A stretch of 64,000 bases of DNA from UBA6627 sp965248675 (GTDB lineage Bacteria > Chloroflexota > Dehalococcoidia > UBA2979): NCBI GenBank assembly GCA_965248675.1, contig CBDFJZ010000008.1, positions 1,550,001-1,614,000 on the forward strand, written 5' to 3'. Made by a program: the position numbers and the translations under genes. The notes under the pieces are model-generated. The model was not told the DNA's origin, made no database searches, and saw only the letters and a program-made list of their open reading frames with translations. Shown piece by piece: positions 54,216 to 62,305 of the stretch (position 1 is the first letter of the stretch; every line of letters starts with the position of its first letter).

Positions 54216-55511
54216 TTGGAGCCCCGGCGGACGAGGAGCGGATCCCTGGTACAACCCGCCCGCGACGACCTCGAGGCGCGTCCGCACGCCGGATTTCGGC
54301 TCTACAACTCGCTGACGCGGGAGCTGGAGCCATTCGCGTCGCTGGAGCCGGGCGTGGTGCGCGTGTACGTCTGCGGGGTCACGCCGTACGACGTGGGGCA
54401 CCTGGGACACGCGCTGACCTACGTGGTGCAGGACACGCTGCGACGGTGGCTGGAGTTCAACGCCTACGAGGTGCGGCACGTCCAGAACATCACGGACATC
54501 GACGACGACATGGTGCGGAAGTCGCGCGAGTTGGGCGTGACGATCCAGGAGCTGACGGAGCGCAACCAGCGGGTCTACCTCGAGGAGATGGACGCGCTGA
54601 GCGTGCTGCGGCCGGAGGCGTTTCCTCGAGTGTCGAGGCACATGCCGGAGATCATCGAGATGGTATCGGAGCTCGTGGCGTCCGAGCACGCGTACGAGGT
54701 CGACGGCTACGTGTTCTTCGATCGATCGCAGTCGCCGGCGTTCGGCGCGCTGTCGGGGCGGACCCAGGAGGAGCTGCGGACCGGGCCACGCACGGACACG
54801 ATGCCGGACGAGCCGGATCACCTGAAGCGGGACGTGCTGGACTTCCTGCTGTGGCAGCCCTCGAGCGACCCGGGCGCGACGTTCGAGTCGCCGTGGGGGC
54901 CGGGGCGGCCGGGCTGGCACATCGAGTGCTCGGCGATGGCGCGGTCGGCGCTGGGCGATCAGATCGACATCCACGGCGGCGGGCGGGACCTGGCATATCC
55001 GCACCACGACAGCGAGATCGTGCAGACGGAGTGCGTGACCGGGGACTGTCCGAGCGTCAGCTACTGGATGCACAACGGGACGCTCGGCCTCGACGGCGTA
55101 AAGATGTCGAAGTCCCTCGGCAACCTGGTGAAGGTGAGCGAGCTGCTGGGCGCCGGGCACACGCCGGACGCGATCCGGCTACTGCTGCTGAGCATCCACT
55201 ACCGCGAGGACCGCGATTTCTCCGAGGAGGCGCTCGACGCGCAGGAGGAGAACGCGGCGCTACTGCGACGGGCGTCGGAGTTGACCTCGGGCGGCGCGGA
55301 CGCACTACGGGCGCAGCCGTTCCGGAACGCGTTCATGGACGCGATGGACCATGACCTGAACACGCCCGAGGCGATTCGGGCGCTGCTCCAGCTCGCGCGA
55401 GAGATCGACGGCGGGCAGGTGTCGGGCGAGACGGCGGTGCCGGCGCTCGTCGAGCTGTCGGACGTCCTCGGACTGACGCTGGGCCGCGAGGGGTCTGCGA
55501 CCCCTCACTGA
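54216..55511 (+). CDS. cysS: Cysteinyl-tRNA synthetase
   Basis: About 431 residues from a TTG start near 54216; a GTG at 54165 gives 448 and the real start is uncertain. Class I signatures are clear: HIGH-type YDVGHLGHAL near 55, zinc ligands in VCGVTPYD and IECSAMA, and KMSKSLGN near 285. The enzyme charges tRNA-Cys. The C terminus is short (GLTLGREGSATPH) because the 3' end runs into a palindromic repeat whose TCACTGA supplies the stop. A second copy of the same C-terminal sequence lies at 57117-57198. Confidence 0.9.
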   Translation: MEPRRTRSGSLVQPARDDLEARPHAGFRLYNSLTRELEPFASLEPGVVRVYVCGVTPYDVGHLGHALTYVVQDTLRRWLEFNAYEVRHVQNITDIDDDMVRKSRELGVTIQELTERNQRVYLEEMDALSVLRPEAFPRVSRHMPEIIEMVSELVASEHAYEVDGYVFFDRSQSPAFGALSGRTQEELRTGPRTDTMPDEPDHLKRDVLDFLLWQPSSDPGATFESPWGPGRPGWHIECSAMARSALGDQIDIHGGGRDLAYPHHDSEIVQTECVTGDCPSVSYWMHNGTLGLDGVKMSKSLGNLVKVSELLGAGHTPDAIRLLLLSIHYREDRDFSEEALDAQEENAALLRRASELTSGGADALRAQPFRNAFMDAMDHDLNTPEAIRALLQLAREIDGGQVSGETAVPALVELSDVLGLTLGREGSATPH

Positions 55512-55535
55512 CGCTTCGCGTCTCGTGGCCGGGCC
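55491..55535 (+). repeat. Dispersed palindrome at the cysS 3' end
   Basis: GGGGTCTGCGACCCC followed by TCACTGACGCTTCGCG. A close relative occurs at 60610-60650, and the first part is inverted at 62628-62650. The element overlaps the last codons and stop of cysS. Confidence 0.55.
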
Positions 55536-55576
55536 TGGTCGTCGCGCCTCGAGCCTCGTCGTGAGGACGACTGGCT

Positions 55577-56240
55577 TAGGCGTTCGAGGGCTGAGCCACG
55601 ATCACCGAGGCGACCTCGATCGGCTCGGTCCACATTTGGTAGGCGAGCGGCCAGAACGCGATGATCGCGACGGCGTTGAAGAGCTGCTCGCCCCAGCTCG
55701 CCTCGATCAGAAGTGTGAACGTCGAGGCCAGATCGCGGCCGCGACGATCCGGCTGAGCGGGGGGCTCAGCACGTGGTTACGGTAGACGGACACCGCCAGC
55801 GCCGGGAGGCCGAGCCCGATCGCGACCAGGATCACGAGCGTGACCGGCGCATACCAGGTTTCGGTGGCGTCCATCACCGGCACGATTGGCGATCCGGCTT
55901 CGCTCATCGCGGCCCAGATCACGGACATCCCCAGCACTGCGGTGAAGAGGATCATGGCCGTGGCGATCAGCGGCACGGCGATGAAGCTCCACGTCCGTTC
56001 AACAGAGGCGCGTAGGTAGGCTCCGAGCGCAAGAATACCCAGCACGGCGAGCACGTTGGCGCCCATCTCGGCGACGTGCGACCAGCCCCAGCGCGTCGGG
56101 TCGGCGGCGATCACACGGGCGGTCGCCTCGTTGTCGGCGAGATCGCCGATGAACGGGTGGTAGGTGGCCGCGAGCAGCCCGACCACCGGGAACGCCGCGA
56201 CCGCGATCGCGCCGAGCCTCGCTTGCGTCAGTTCTGTCAT
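55577..56240 (-). pseudogene. Multi-pass membrane protein, frameshifted near its C terminus
   Basis: About 220 residues when repaired. Five or six hydrophobic segments are evident (AVAAFPVVGLLAATYHPF; GANVLAVLGILALGAYL; FIAVPLIATAMILFTAVLG). One shift near 55725-55735 moves the last part into another frame, where ASWGEQLFNAVAIIAFWPLAY and WTEPIEVASVIVAQPSNA complete the protein. The same tail sequence, more decayed, occurs again at 56404-56550. The family is unknown. Confidence 0.65.
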
Positions 56241-56318
56241 CTCAGACCCTCCGATTCGTAGTTGGCCGCTGCTGTTCGATCGTCCTCAACTGCCGCGGGC
56301 GAACCCGGCGCCACCGAT

Positions 56319-56349
56319 CAGCAGCAGGCTCGTCACGAGCCTGCTGCTG
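56319..56349. other. Perfect 14-bp inverted repeat in the scar
   Basis: CAGCAGCAGGCTCG (56319-56332) and its complement (56336-56349) around a 3-base loop. It sits between the frameshifted membrane protein and the remnant of its second copy. It could be a terminator or a leftover of an insertion. Confidence 0.6.
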
Positions 56350-56403
56350 AGCAGCGCGATCAGCGCGCCGGATGGCGGTTGGTGGCGCAAGCCAGACGGA
56401 GGG

Positions 56404-56550
56404 CGCTCAAGCAGGCGAGGGCGGCGCCGCGGTAACCACGGGTGCCTCGATCGTGTTTTGCCACATCCGGTAGGCGAGCGGCCAGAATGCGACCATCGCC
56501 GCCACGCTGAGGACTTGCTCGCCCCATGTCGAGGGTACGAGAGGAGCGTG
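56404..56550 (-). pseudogene. Remnant of a second copy of the membrane protein tail
   Basis: In one frame STWGEQVLSVAAMVAFWPLAY and MWQNTIEAPVV match the C-terminal tail encoded at 55577-55700 (about 60 percent identical by eye). Upstream the match continues only after another frame change (VALTLL). No start remains. It is a duplicated and decayed fragment. Confidence 0.6.
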
Positions 56551-57102
56551 AGGGCGACCACCCGACGCTGTCGTCGCCGACATCCGGATGCCCCCAACCA
56601 CCAGACCGAGGGCATCGACGCGGCACGCGCGATCCGCGCCGCGCACCCGGACGTCGGGGTCGTGATCCTCTCGCAGTACGCCAACGCCCTCTACGCGTTC
56701 GAGCTCTTCCAGGACGGCACCGCCAGCCTAGCGTATCTGCTCAAGGAGTGCGTCGGCGACGTCGACGACCTCGTGCGGGCGATCGTCGCGGTCACCGAGG
56801 GCGGGTCGGTGATCGATCCTGAGGTGGTGGAGGGACTGCTGGCGCGCGGCGCGACGGTGTCGCAGTCGGGCATGAGCGATCTCACCGAGCGCGAGGGCGA
56901 TGTCTTGCGAGAGATGGCGCAGGGCAAGTCCAACCACGCGATCGCGGAGGCGCTCTACGTCTCGGAGTCGGCCGTCGAGAAGCACATAAGCGCGATCCTC
57001 GCCAAGCTCGACCTCGATCCCAGCGATTCGACGGTCAACCGACGCGTGGCGGCGGTGCTGGCGTTCCTGCGCAGCTATCGCCCGGCTGCCGCCGACGGCT
57101 GA
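56545..57102 (+). pseudogene. Response regulator (NarL/LuxR type), 5'-truncated and frameshifted
   Basis: The phosphoacceptor region (DAVVADIRMPP) survives in one frame near 56560-56590, but the frame shifts by about 56590-56605. The rest continues as EGIDAARAIRAAHPD, LLKECVGDVDDLV and a complete LuxR helix-turn-helix (LTEREGDVLREMAQGKSNHAIAEALYVSESAVEKHI). No N-terminal receiver start is left. It was once a two-component regulator. No histidine kinase is nearby. Confidence 0.75.
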
Positions 57103-57116
57103 GTCGGCCTTACGTG

Positions 57117-57198
57117 CCGCGCTGCAGTCGTGAGGCTGGCGGACGTGCTCGGTCTGACGCTTGGCAGGGAAGAGAAGCGTCTCGTGCCGCGTCGCTAG
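57117..57198 (+). pseudogene. Second copy of the cysS 3' end
   Basis: Read in frame it gives AVVRLADVLGLTLGRE followed by EKRLVPRR and TAG. The genuine cysS end reads ALVELSDVLGLTLGRE. The copy starts about 15 bases after the response-regulator stop and ends overlapping the PIN gene stop. The 1.6 kb between the two copies holds only decayed genes. Confidence 0.72.
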
Positions 57199-57587
57199 CG
57201 GATCGTTGAGACTCGAACCTGCGGTTCAAGGTCGAGATCGGCCCAGCTCCGATCCGCCGTGAGGATCGTGTCGCCGGTCCGGATCCCAAGCGCCAAGCAT
57301 GCGCGGTCCCCGAACGAGAGACCGCCGGCGCGTGTCGGGGGTCTCAGGAGGCCGGCCGAAAATGCCTCGTCCGCATCGAAGCTGGCGACGTTGAGCCCGA
57401 GCGGTAAGAGCGCTTCGCGAATCAGCTGATCCGTGCCGCCGGCATCGGCGAGCTTTGCCACGACCTCCGAGAGGTTCACGCTGCTGATCGTCGCACCTTC
57501 GGCGAGCGCTCCCGCGACACGCTGTTCCCCGGGCTCACGATGGAGCCACGCGAGCAACGCCGAGGCGTCGAGAATCGAATCACTCAT
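57195..57587 (-). CDS. PIN-domain toxin (VapC-like)
   Basis: 130 residues. PIN-domain acidic residues are visible: Asp7 (ILDASALLAW), Glu41 (NLSEVVAKL), Asp93 (LSFGDRACLALG) and Asp112 (LTADRSWADLDL). VapC toxins are Mg2+-dependent RNases that cleave tRNA or rRNA. The start overlaps the upstream AbrB-type gene by 8 bases, the usual antitoxin-first order. Its stop overlaps the cysS-tail remnant. Confidence 0.88.
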   Translation of the reverse strand: MSDSILDASALLAWLHREPGEQRVAGALAEGATISSVNLSEVVAKLADAGGTDQLIREALLPLGLNVASFDADEAFSAGLLRPPTRAGGLSFGDRACLALGIRTGDTILTADRSWADLDLEPQVRVSTIR

Positions 57588-57867
57588 TCGCTGCTTCTGC
57601 GCGACGTTCAGCCAGCAGCTCGTCGACGAGCGAGCGGCCCGTCCCAGCGGTCAGGCGCGTCACGAGATCCTGCGCCCGCCGCATCGCCTCAGCGCGCGTT
57701 GAGATTCGAAGGCTACCGTCCTCCAACTCGACTGTGACCTCGTCGCCCTCGTGGATTCCGAGTGCGCGGCGGAAGGCCGCCGGGATCACAATACGGCCAT
57801 GGCGATCGAGTCGCGCGACGATCTGTTTCACCACTTGCTGCACGTCCCCTGATCTGACGCCGATCAA
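57580..57867 (-). CDS. AbrB/MazE-type antitoxin (VapB-like)
   Basis: 95 residues; a later start at VKQIVARLD is possible. The SpoVT/AbrB swapped-hairpin DNA-binding motif is clear near 18-60: ARLDRHGRIVIPAAFRRALGI, then GDEVTVELEDGSLRI. The C-terminal tail (RSLVDELLAERRAEAANE) would wrap the toxin. Such antitoxins repress their own operon. A TATAAT sequence lies upstream at 57906-57911. Confidence 0.87.
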   Translation of the reverse strand: MIGVRSGDVQQVVKQIVARLDRHGRIVIPAAFRRALGIHEGDEVTVELEDGSLRISTRAEAMRRAQDLVTRLTAGTGRSLVDELLAERRAEAANE

Positions 57868-57905
57868 CCCGTGTGGGTAGACAGAGAATTAATGTCACAT
57901 CTCAG

Positions 57906-57911
57906 ATTATA
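57906..57911 (-). promoter_or_regulatory. -10 box for the toxin-antitoxin operon
   Basis: TATAAT on the minus strand within an unusually AT-rich island (57880-57915), about 40 bases upstream of the antitoxin start. No convincing -35 box is seen. Confidence 0.5.
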
Positions 57912-57968
57912 TGGGATGGACGGACGAAAGTGGGATTGCTGATGGGTTCGCGCCGTCAGCCCGCGGCT

Positions 57969-57992
57969 CGGACGGGATTACCCGCCCGTCCG
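57969..57992. terminator. Hairpin between antitoxin promoter and oxidoreductase end
   Basis: An 8-bp stem (57969-57976 with 57985-57992), an 8-base loop, and no T-tract. It could end the oxidoreductase transcript from the minus strand, about 90 bases after that gene's stop. Confidence 0.4.
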
Positions 57993-58078
57993 GCCTCGCT
58001 GAGCCCGTCGCCTCCTTGATGCCCCGCACGTCGCGGCGCCTCTTTTCAGGTCCTACGCGCGTTTTCTTCCTGATGCTC

Positions 58079-59149
58079 CTACGTCGCAGGCGCCGGCACT
58101 TCCGCGCTGACCTCGGCGACGATGTCCATGAAGCGACCGAGGGTGTCGAGGCGCTCGCCGAGGTTCGAGCCGCGCGGGCCGGCGCGGAAGGTGGTAATGC
58201 CGGCGTCGCGGTAGAGGCGGAGGCGGTCGCGGATCGTGTCCTCGTCGCCGATCAGGTTGCCGCCCAGCACCATCTCGTCGGGGACGCGCGCGCGGGCGGC
58301 GTCGCGTTCGCCGGAGAGCCAGAGGCGCTGGATTTCGAGCGCTTCGTCAGCCCAGCCCTGGCGGCGGTAGGCGTCGTTGTAGAAGTTGTGGGCCTTCGAG
58401 CCCATCGCGCCGAGGCTGAACGCGAGGTCCGGCTTGAGCGCCTGAGCGGCGGCCTCGCGGTCTTCGGTGAACCAGACGGTGCCGCCGACCTGGATGTCCA
58501 TCTCATCGAACGAGCGGCCGGCGGCTTCGGCGCCCTCGCGGATCGGGTCGAGGAAGAGGCCGGCGTGTTCGGGGAGGAAGGACGTGCCGAGCCAGCCGTC
58601 CGCGACCTCGCCGGTCATCCGCAGGTTCTTCGGCCCGAGCGAGGCGACGTAGATCGGAACGTGCTTCGGCGGTGCGGCGCCGGGGATCAAGGCCTTGCCT
58701 TCACCGGAGCCGCCGTCGCGGAGTGGGAGCTGGTAGAACTCGCCGTCGTAGGTGAGCTTCTCGCCGTTGAAGATGCGCTGGACGATCTCGATCACCTCGC
58801 GGGTGCGTGCGATCGGCTTCGCGAACGGGATGCCGTGCCAGCCCTCGATCACCTGCGGACCGCTGCTGCCCACGCCGAGGCGGAAGCGCCCGTTGGACAT
58901 CGAGTCGAGGGTCATCGCGGTCATCGCGACGAGCGCCGGGGTGCGGGTGCCGATCTGCATGATGCTGGTGCCGAGGTGGATCTTCTCGGTCTTCGCGGCG
59001 AGGTAGGCGAGCGGGGTCATCACGTCGTGGGCCCAGGCCTCGGCGGTCCAGAGGCAGTCGACGCCGAGCCGCTCGGCCTCGATCGCCCAGGTCGAGACGT
59101 CGTCCCAGTCGATGATCGCATCGCGCCCGAGGCCGACGGCCACTTTCAT
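58079..59149 (-). CDS. LLM-class F420-dependent oxidoreductase
   Basis: 356 residues of the F420-dependent branch of the luciferase-like fold. VAVGLGRDAIIDWDD starts the barrel. TAEAWAHDVMTPLAYLAAKTEKIHLGTSIMQ near 35-65 and RFRLGVGSSGPQVIEGWHG near 90 are the cofactor-binding signatures. The C-terminal half ends VSAEVPAPAT. Typical roles are reduction or oxidation of alcohols and acyl groups with F420. The substrate is unknown. The gene is divergent from the MFS gene across 186 bases. Confidence 0.92.
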   Translation of the reverse strand: MKVAVGLGRDAIIDWDDVSTWAIEAERLGVDCLWTAEAWAHDVMTPLAYLAAKTEKIHLGTSIMQIGTRTPALVAMTAMTLDSMSNGRFRLGVGSSGPQVIEGWHGIPFAKPIARTREVIEIVQRIFNGEKLTYDGEFYQLPLRDGGSGEGKALIPGAAPPKHVPIYVASLGPKNLRMTGEVADGWLGTSFLPEHAGLFLDPIREGAEAAGRSFDEMDIQVGGTVWFTEDREAAAQALKPDLAFSLGAMGSKAHNFYNDAYRRQGWADEALEIQRLWLSGERDAARARVPDEMVLGGNLIGDEDTIRDRLRLYRDAGITTFRAGPRGSNLGERLDTLGRFMDIVAEVSAEVPAPAT

Positions 59150-59335
59150 CTGACCCCCTGCTCGCGGTCAAGGGGCGGCCGGTTCGCGCCCCGTGGACTG
59201 GCGCACGATAGCAGAGCATGCGGCGCCCGCTCAGGGGCTCTGATTCGGCGGACCCGTCGTGGCGACGGCGCGGGCGTTAGCTCGTGCATCGAGCCGGGGC
59301 TAGGGTGATGCTCCCCTCGAGGATCGACCCGGTAG

Positions 59336-60661
59336 GTGGCCGAGCTGATGAGAGCGTTCGCGCAGCGAGCGCCCGTGCACTACGGATGGGTGATCGTCGC
59401 CTCCGGCATCCTCACGAACGCCGTCACGATCGGTGCGACGTTCTGGGTCGTCGCGCTCTACATCACCTCGATCCCGGAGGACTTCGGTGTCGGTCGCACG
59501 GCCGTGTTTGGCGCGTTCTCGGTCGGGCAGGTCGTCTTTGCGTTGATCGGGCCCTGGATCGGCGGTCTGATCGACCGCGACGGACCGCGACGGATGCTGA
59601 TCGTCGGCACGATCGCGATGCCGGCGGCGCTGATCGCCACCTCGTTCGCCACGAATCTCTGGCAGTTCTACGTCGGGTGGACCGCCGTCAGCCTGGCGCG
59701 GCCGTTCCTCACGCCAATCCCCTACAACTGGCTGATCACCCGCTGGTTCGAAGGCCGCAGCCGCCAGGTATCGCTCGGTCTGGTGACCACCGGGTTCGCG
59801 ATGGGCGGCGCGTTGGTGCTGCCGGTCCTCGCCTGGGTGGAGGGCGGATCCGGCTGGCAGCAATCGATGTTCGTCGGCGGGGTCGCGATCTTCGTCGTCC
59901 ACGGCGTTGGCACGCTGCTCGTCGCCGATCGGCCGAGCGATCTGGGCCTCCGGCCAAACGGCGCCGCGGCCGATGTCGACCTCGACAAAATCGAAGGCGG
60001 GTTCGATACGCGCGAGGCGCTGCGGTCGGTCGTGTTCTGGCTCGTCTCGCTCGGCATGCTGTTGTTCTTCCTCGGGCAGGGGTCGGTCAACAACCTGATC
60101 GTGGACTTCTTCGAGAGCCGAGCGGTCGCCGGCGGCGCCGGCCTGCTCGCGTTGACCGCGCTGATTCGGATGCTGGCCCGGCCGCCGCTCAGCCTGGTGC
60201 TCTACCGGGTCGATCGCGTGTTCGCCCTCGGGATCGCGGTGGCGCTGACGCAGGCGATCGCGACCGGCGCACTCGTGGCAACGACCGCAACCAGCGGGAT
60301 CGTCGTGTGGGTGCTGTTCTGGGGGCTGGGCGGGGCGTTCTCACCGATGATCGAGCCGCTCCTGATCACGCGCGCGTTCGGGGTGCGGCACTACGGCGCG
60401 ATCAGCGGCCTGGTGGCGATGATTTCGTTCGGCGGTCAGTTGCTGGGACCGCTGGCGGGAACGTTCCTGTTCGATCGGACGGACTCGTACTCGATCCCCT
60501 ACACGCTCTATTCCGTCGGCTTTCTCCTCGCGGCGCTGCTCTGGGCAGCGGCAGCGTTGCTGATGCGTCGCGCCGCCTTCCGCACTGCGGCCCGTCGCGC
60601 CGGCATGGGGTCTTCGACCGGGTCTTCGACCCCTCATGACGCTTCGCGCGTGGGGCGCTAG
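59336..60661 (+). CDS. MFS transporter
   Basis: 441 residues with twelve hydrophobic segments in two halves. The first-half loop signature between helices 2 and 3 reads GGLIDRDGPRRML near 80. No substrate motif is recognised; general sequence character is of carboxylate or drug exporters. The C-terminal residues (GSSTGSSTPHDASRVGR) are encoded by a palindromic repeat also found at the cysS end, so the tail may be an acquired extension. Its stop meets that of the convergent downstream gene. Confidence 0.83.
   Translation: MAELMRAFAQRAPVHYGWVIVASGILTNAVTIGATFWVVALYITSIPEDFGVGRTAVFGAFSVGQVVFALIGPWIGGLIDRDGPRRMLIVGTIAMPAALIATSFATNLWQFYVGWTAVSLARPFLTPIPYNWLITRWFEGRSRQVSLGLVTTGFAMGGALVLPVLAWVEGGSGWQQSMFVGGVAIFVVHGVGTLLVADRPSDLGLRPNGAAADVDLDKIEGGFDTREALRSVVFWLVSLGMLLFFLGQGSVNNLIVDFFESRAVAGGAGLLALTALIRMLARPPLSLVLYRVDRVFALGIAVALTQAIATGALVATTATSGIVVWVLFWGLGGAFSPMIEPLLITRAFGVRHYGAISGLVAMISFGGQLLGPLAGTFLFDRTDSYSIPYTLYSVGFLLAALLWAAAALLMRRAAFRTAARRAGMGSSTGSSTPHDASRVGR
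60605..60655 (+). repeat. Dispersed palindrome at the MFS 3' end
   Basis: GGGTCTTCGACC and GGGTCTTCGACCCC in tandem, followed by TCATGACGCTTCGCGCG. Nearly the same 3' half is found after cysS, and GGGGTCGAAGACCCC, its complement, lies at 62632-62646. It encodes the last residues of the MFS protein. Confidence 0.6.
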
Positions 60662-61161
60662 GGGGGGTCGGTAGGGTCAGGCGGATCGGCGGAGGTGGCG
60701 GTCTCGGCGTTGCCAGTCGCCGCCCCGCCCACGTGATCCGCGTCGCCATCGGCGTTGGCGGTCGCTTCTTCCGAGGGCTTGCGGAGCTCGTCCTTCATGG
60801 CGTCGACGGCGGGGCGGAGCGGGCCGGGGGTGACGGCGCGGGCGGCGCCGGAGGCGGCGACGCCGGCGCCGCGTTTCGAGGCGCGGACGATCTCGTCCTG
60901 GTGGTCGCGGACGTAGTCGGTGGCTTCGCGTGCCTTCTGTTCGAGGTGAGGGCGTGCCGCGTCGGCGGCGGCTTTCGCCTGCCTGGCGCGGCGCTCGACC
61001 TCGGGGCGGGCGATTTCGGCGAGCTTGCGGGCTTCCTCGGCGCCCGCCTCGGCGAAATCGCCCGCGGCGCGGCGGAGGCCTCGCAGCGCGTCACGGAATG
61101 TGCGTTCCGCACCTGGCGGTGGAGTGTCTGGTCGGTCGTCCGGGTCGTTCTGTTTGCTCAT
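60658..61161 (-). CDS. Alanine/arginine-rich amphipathic helical protein
   Basis: 167 residues from the ATG at 61161 (170 from one 9 bases upstream). The middle is a long charged helix (FRDALRGLRRAAGDFAEAGAEEARKLAEI and on) with apolipoprotein-like heptads, then a proline-broken acidic tail ending DPPDPTDPP. It could coat a membrane or nucleic acid. I recognise no family. Convergent with the MFS gene with a 4-base overlap. Confidence 0.5.
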   Translation of the reverse strand: MSKQNDPDDRPDTPPPGAERTFRDALRGLRRAAGDFAEAGAEEARKLAEIARPEVERRARQAKAAADAARPHLEQKAREATDYVRDHQDEIVRASKRGAGVAASGAARAVTPGPLRPAVDAMKDELRKPSEEATANADGDADHVGGAATGNAETATSADPPDPTDPP

Positions 61162-61265
61162 CGTGACCATCGTAGCCGTTTGCGGGTCGCTGTGGGGATC
61201 GCCAGCCCTTCACCACGAGGCGCAGCGACTGCAGGCGAAAGCCGCTGCCGGAACGGTCGAGCAAA

Positions 61266-61601
61266 CTATGAAGCCGCGTCGGCCGCCTTGGCGCGTTCAA
61301 GGGCGCGGAGGATCATCCCCTTCTCCGGGACCGACTTCCAGCCGGCGGGGGTGTTGTAGTAGCGGACGCCGGCGGTGGTCTCGTCCGGCTCGCGGTCCTG
61401 GTACTCGACGTCCATGCCGTTGACGCGGATCGTCGGTGAGCCGATGCACCTGATCGCGATCGCCTCTTCGTCGGCGCGGATCGTCGTTTCCTCGACCTGG
61501 ACGTTGCCGAGCCCGGACTCGTCGAGCGCCTCGCGCAGCAGCGCGCGGACCGCTTCGTGGTGGTCGGCGCCGCGTTCGGTGAGGGTTAGCGTGACTTCCA
61601 T
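61266..61601 (-). CDS. Small protein with a thioredoxin-like GSPTIRVNG motif
   Basis: 111 residues from the ATG at 61601, with AAGGAG 8 bases upstream. The pattern CIGSPTIRVNGMDVEYQDREPD near 54-75 resembles the cis-proline region of small thioredoxin-like/DUF2703-type proteins, but a CxxC redox pair is not seen (VQVEETTIRADEEAIAI instead). The role is unknown, possibly thiol or metal handling. Confidence 0.55.
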   Translation of the reverse strand: MEVTLTLTERGADHHEAVRALLREALDESGLGNVQVEETTIRADEEAIAIRCIGSPTIRVNGMDVEYQDREPDETTAGVRYYNTPAGWKSVPEKGMILRALERAKAADAAS

Positions 61602-61750
61602 GGGGAGGCTCCTTCGATCGATCGGCTGGATTGACGACGCGCCTCGCGCTGAGCTGGTCACCGCGTGGGTGCTGATGAATCGGGGGAGAGCATAACCCGA
61701 CGGTTGATCGCGATCAGGAGACAACCAGCCACGGGTCGCCGCGCGGCCTG

Positions 61751-62290
61751 TCAGACGAACGTCTGGCGCCAGCCGGCGACGATCTGGTCGTCGTGCGGGA
61801 ACGCGAGCTCGGGCAGCGCGTCCGGCGCGAACCAGCCAACCTCGAACGCCTCATCGCCGGGGTTTGCCTCGCCGGCGACCAGGGTGCCGGCGTAGGCGAT
61901 GAAGACCACGGCGTTGCCTGCCTCGGAGTAGACGCCGACCAGGCCGTCGATGCGAACTTCGACGCCGGTTTCCTCGAACACCTCGCGGGCGGCGGCTTGC
62001 TCGACGACCTCGCCGGCGTCGACGAAGCCGGACGGAAAGGCCCAACGTCCGAGGGCGGGCTCGTGGTTGCGGCGCACCAAGAGCAGCTCACGGGCAGCGG
62101 GGCCGGCGGTGTCCGCGGAGCTGCCGTTCTCGAGGTTGGCGCGTGGCCTCGAGACGAGGACGCCCGCGGCGACCTTGGGGTCGCCGTACCAGACGTAGTC
62201 GCCGCGTGGGCAGGTCGGGCGTTCACCCTCGGGAGGTGCGGGGATGGCCGCGCCGCAGCGGGGGCAGAAGCGAGGCGGCAGCGACTCCAT
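61751..62290 (-). CDS. NUDIX hydrolase with N-terminal zinc ribbon (NudC-like)
   Basis: 179 residues. A zinc ribbon is formed by C9-x2-C12 and C27 (FCPRCGAAIPAP, then TCPRGDYVWYGDPK). The NUDIX box GFVDAGEVVEQAAAREVFEETGVEV is complete near 88-112 (G-x5-E-x7-RE-x2-EE-x-G-U). Such enzymes hydrolyse NAD(H), NDP-sugars or related diphosphates. The mRNA leader carries a hairpin directly before the ATG. Confidence 0.9.
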   Translation of the reverse strand: MESLPPRFCPRCGAAIPAPPEGERPTCPRGDYVWYGDPKVAAGVLVSRPRANLENGSSADTAGPAARELLLVRRNHEPALGRWAFPSGFVDAGEVVEQAAAREVFEETGVEVRIDGLVGVYSEAGNAVVFIAYAGTLVAGEANPGDEAFEVGWFAPDALPELAFPHDDQIVAGWRQTFV

Positions 62291-62305
62291 GGACCCTTCG
62301 GGTCC
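62291..62305 (-). promoter_or_regulatory. Hairpin immediately before the NUDIX start codon
   Basis: On the minus strand GGACCC-GAA-GGGTCC abuts the ATG, and a smaller GACC-GAA-GGTC lies upstream (62310-62320). The larger stem includes the space where a ribosome site should be, so folding would affect initiation. It could also be a copy of the short UUCG-type palindromes scattered in the window. Confidence 0.45.
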
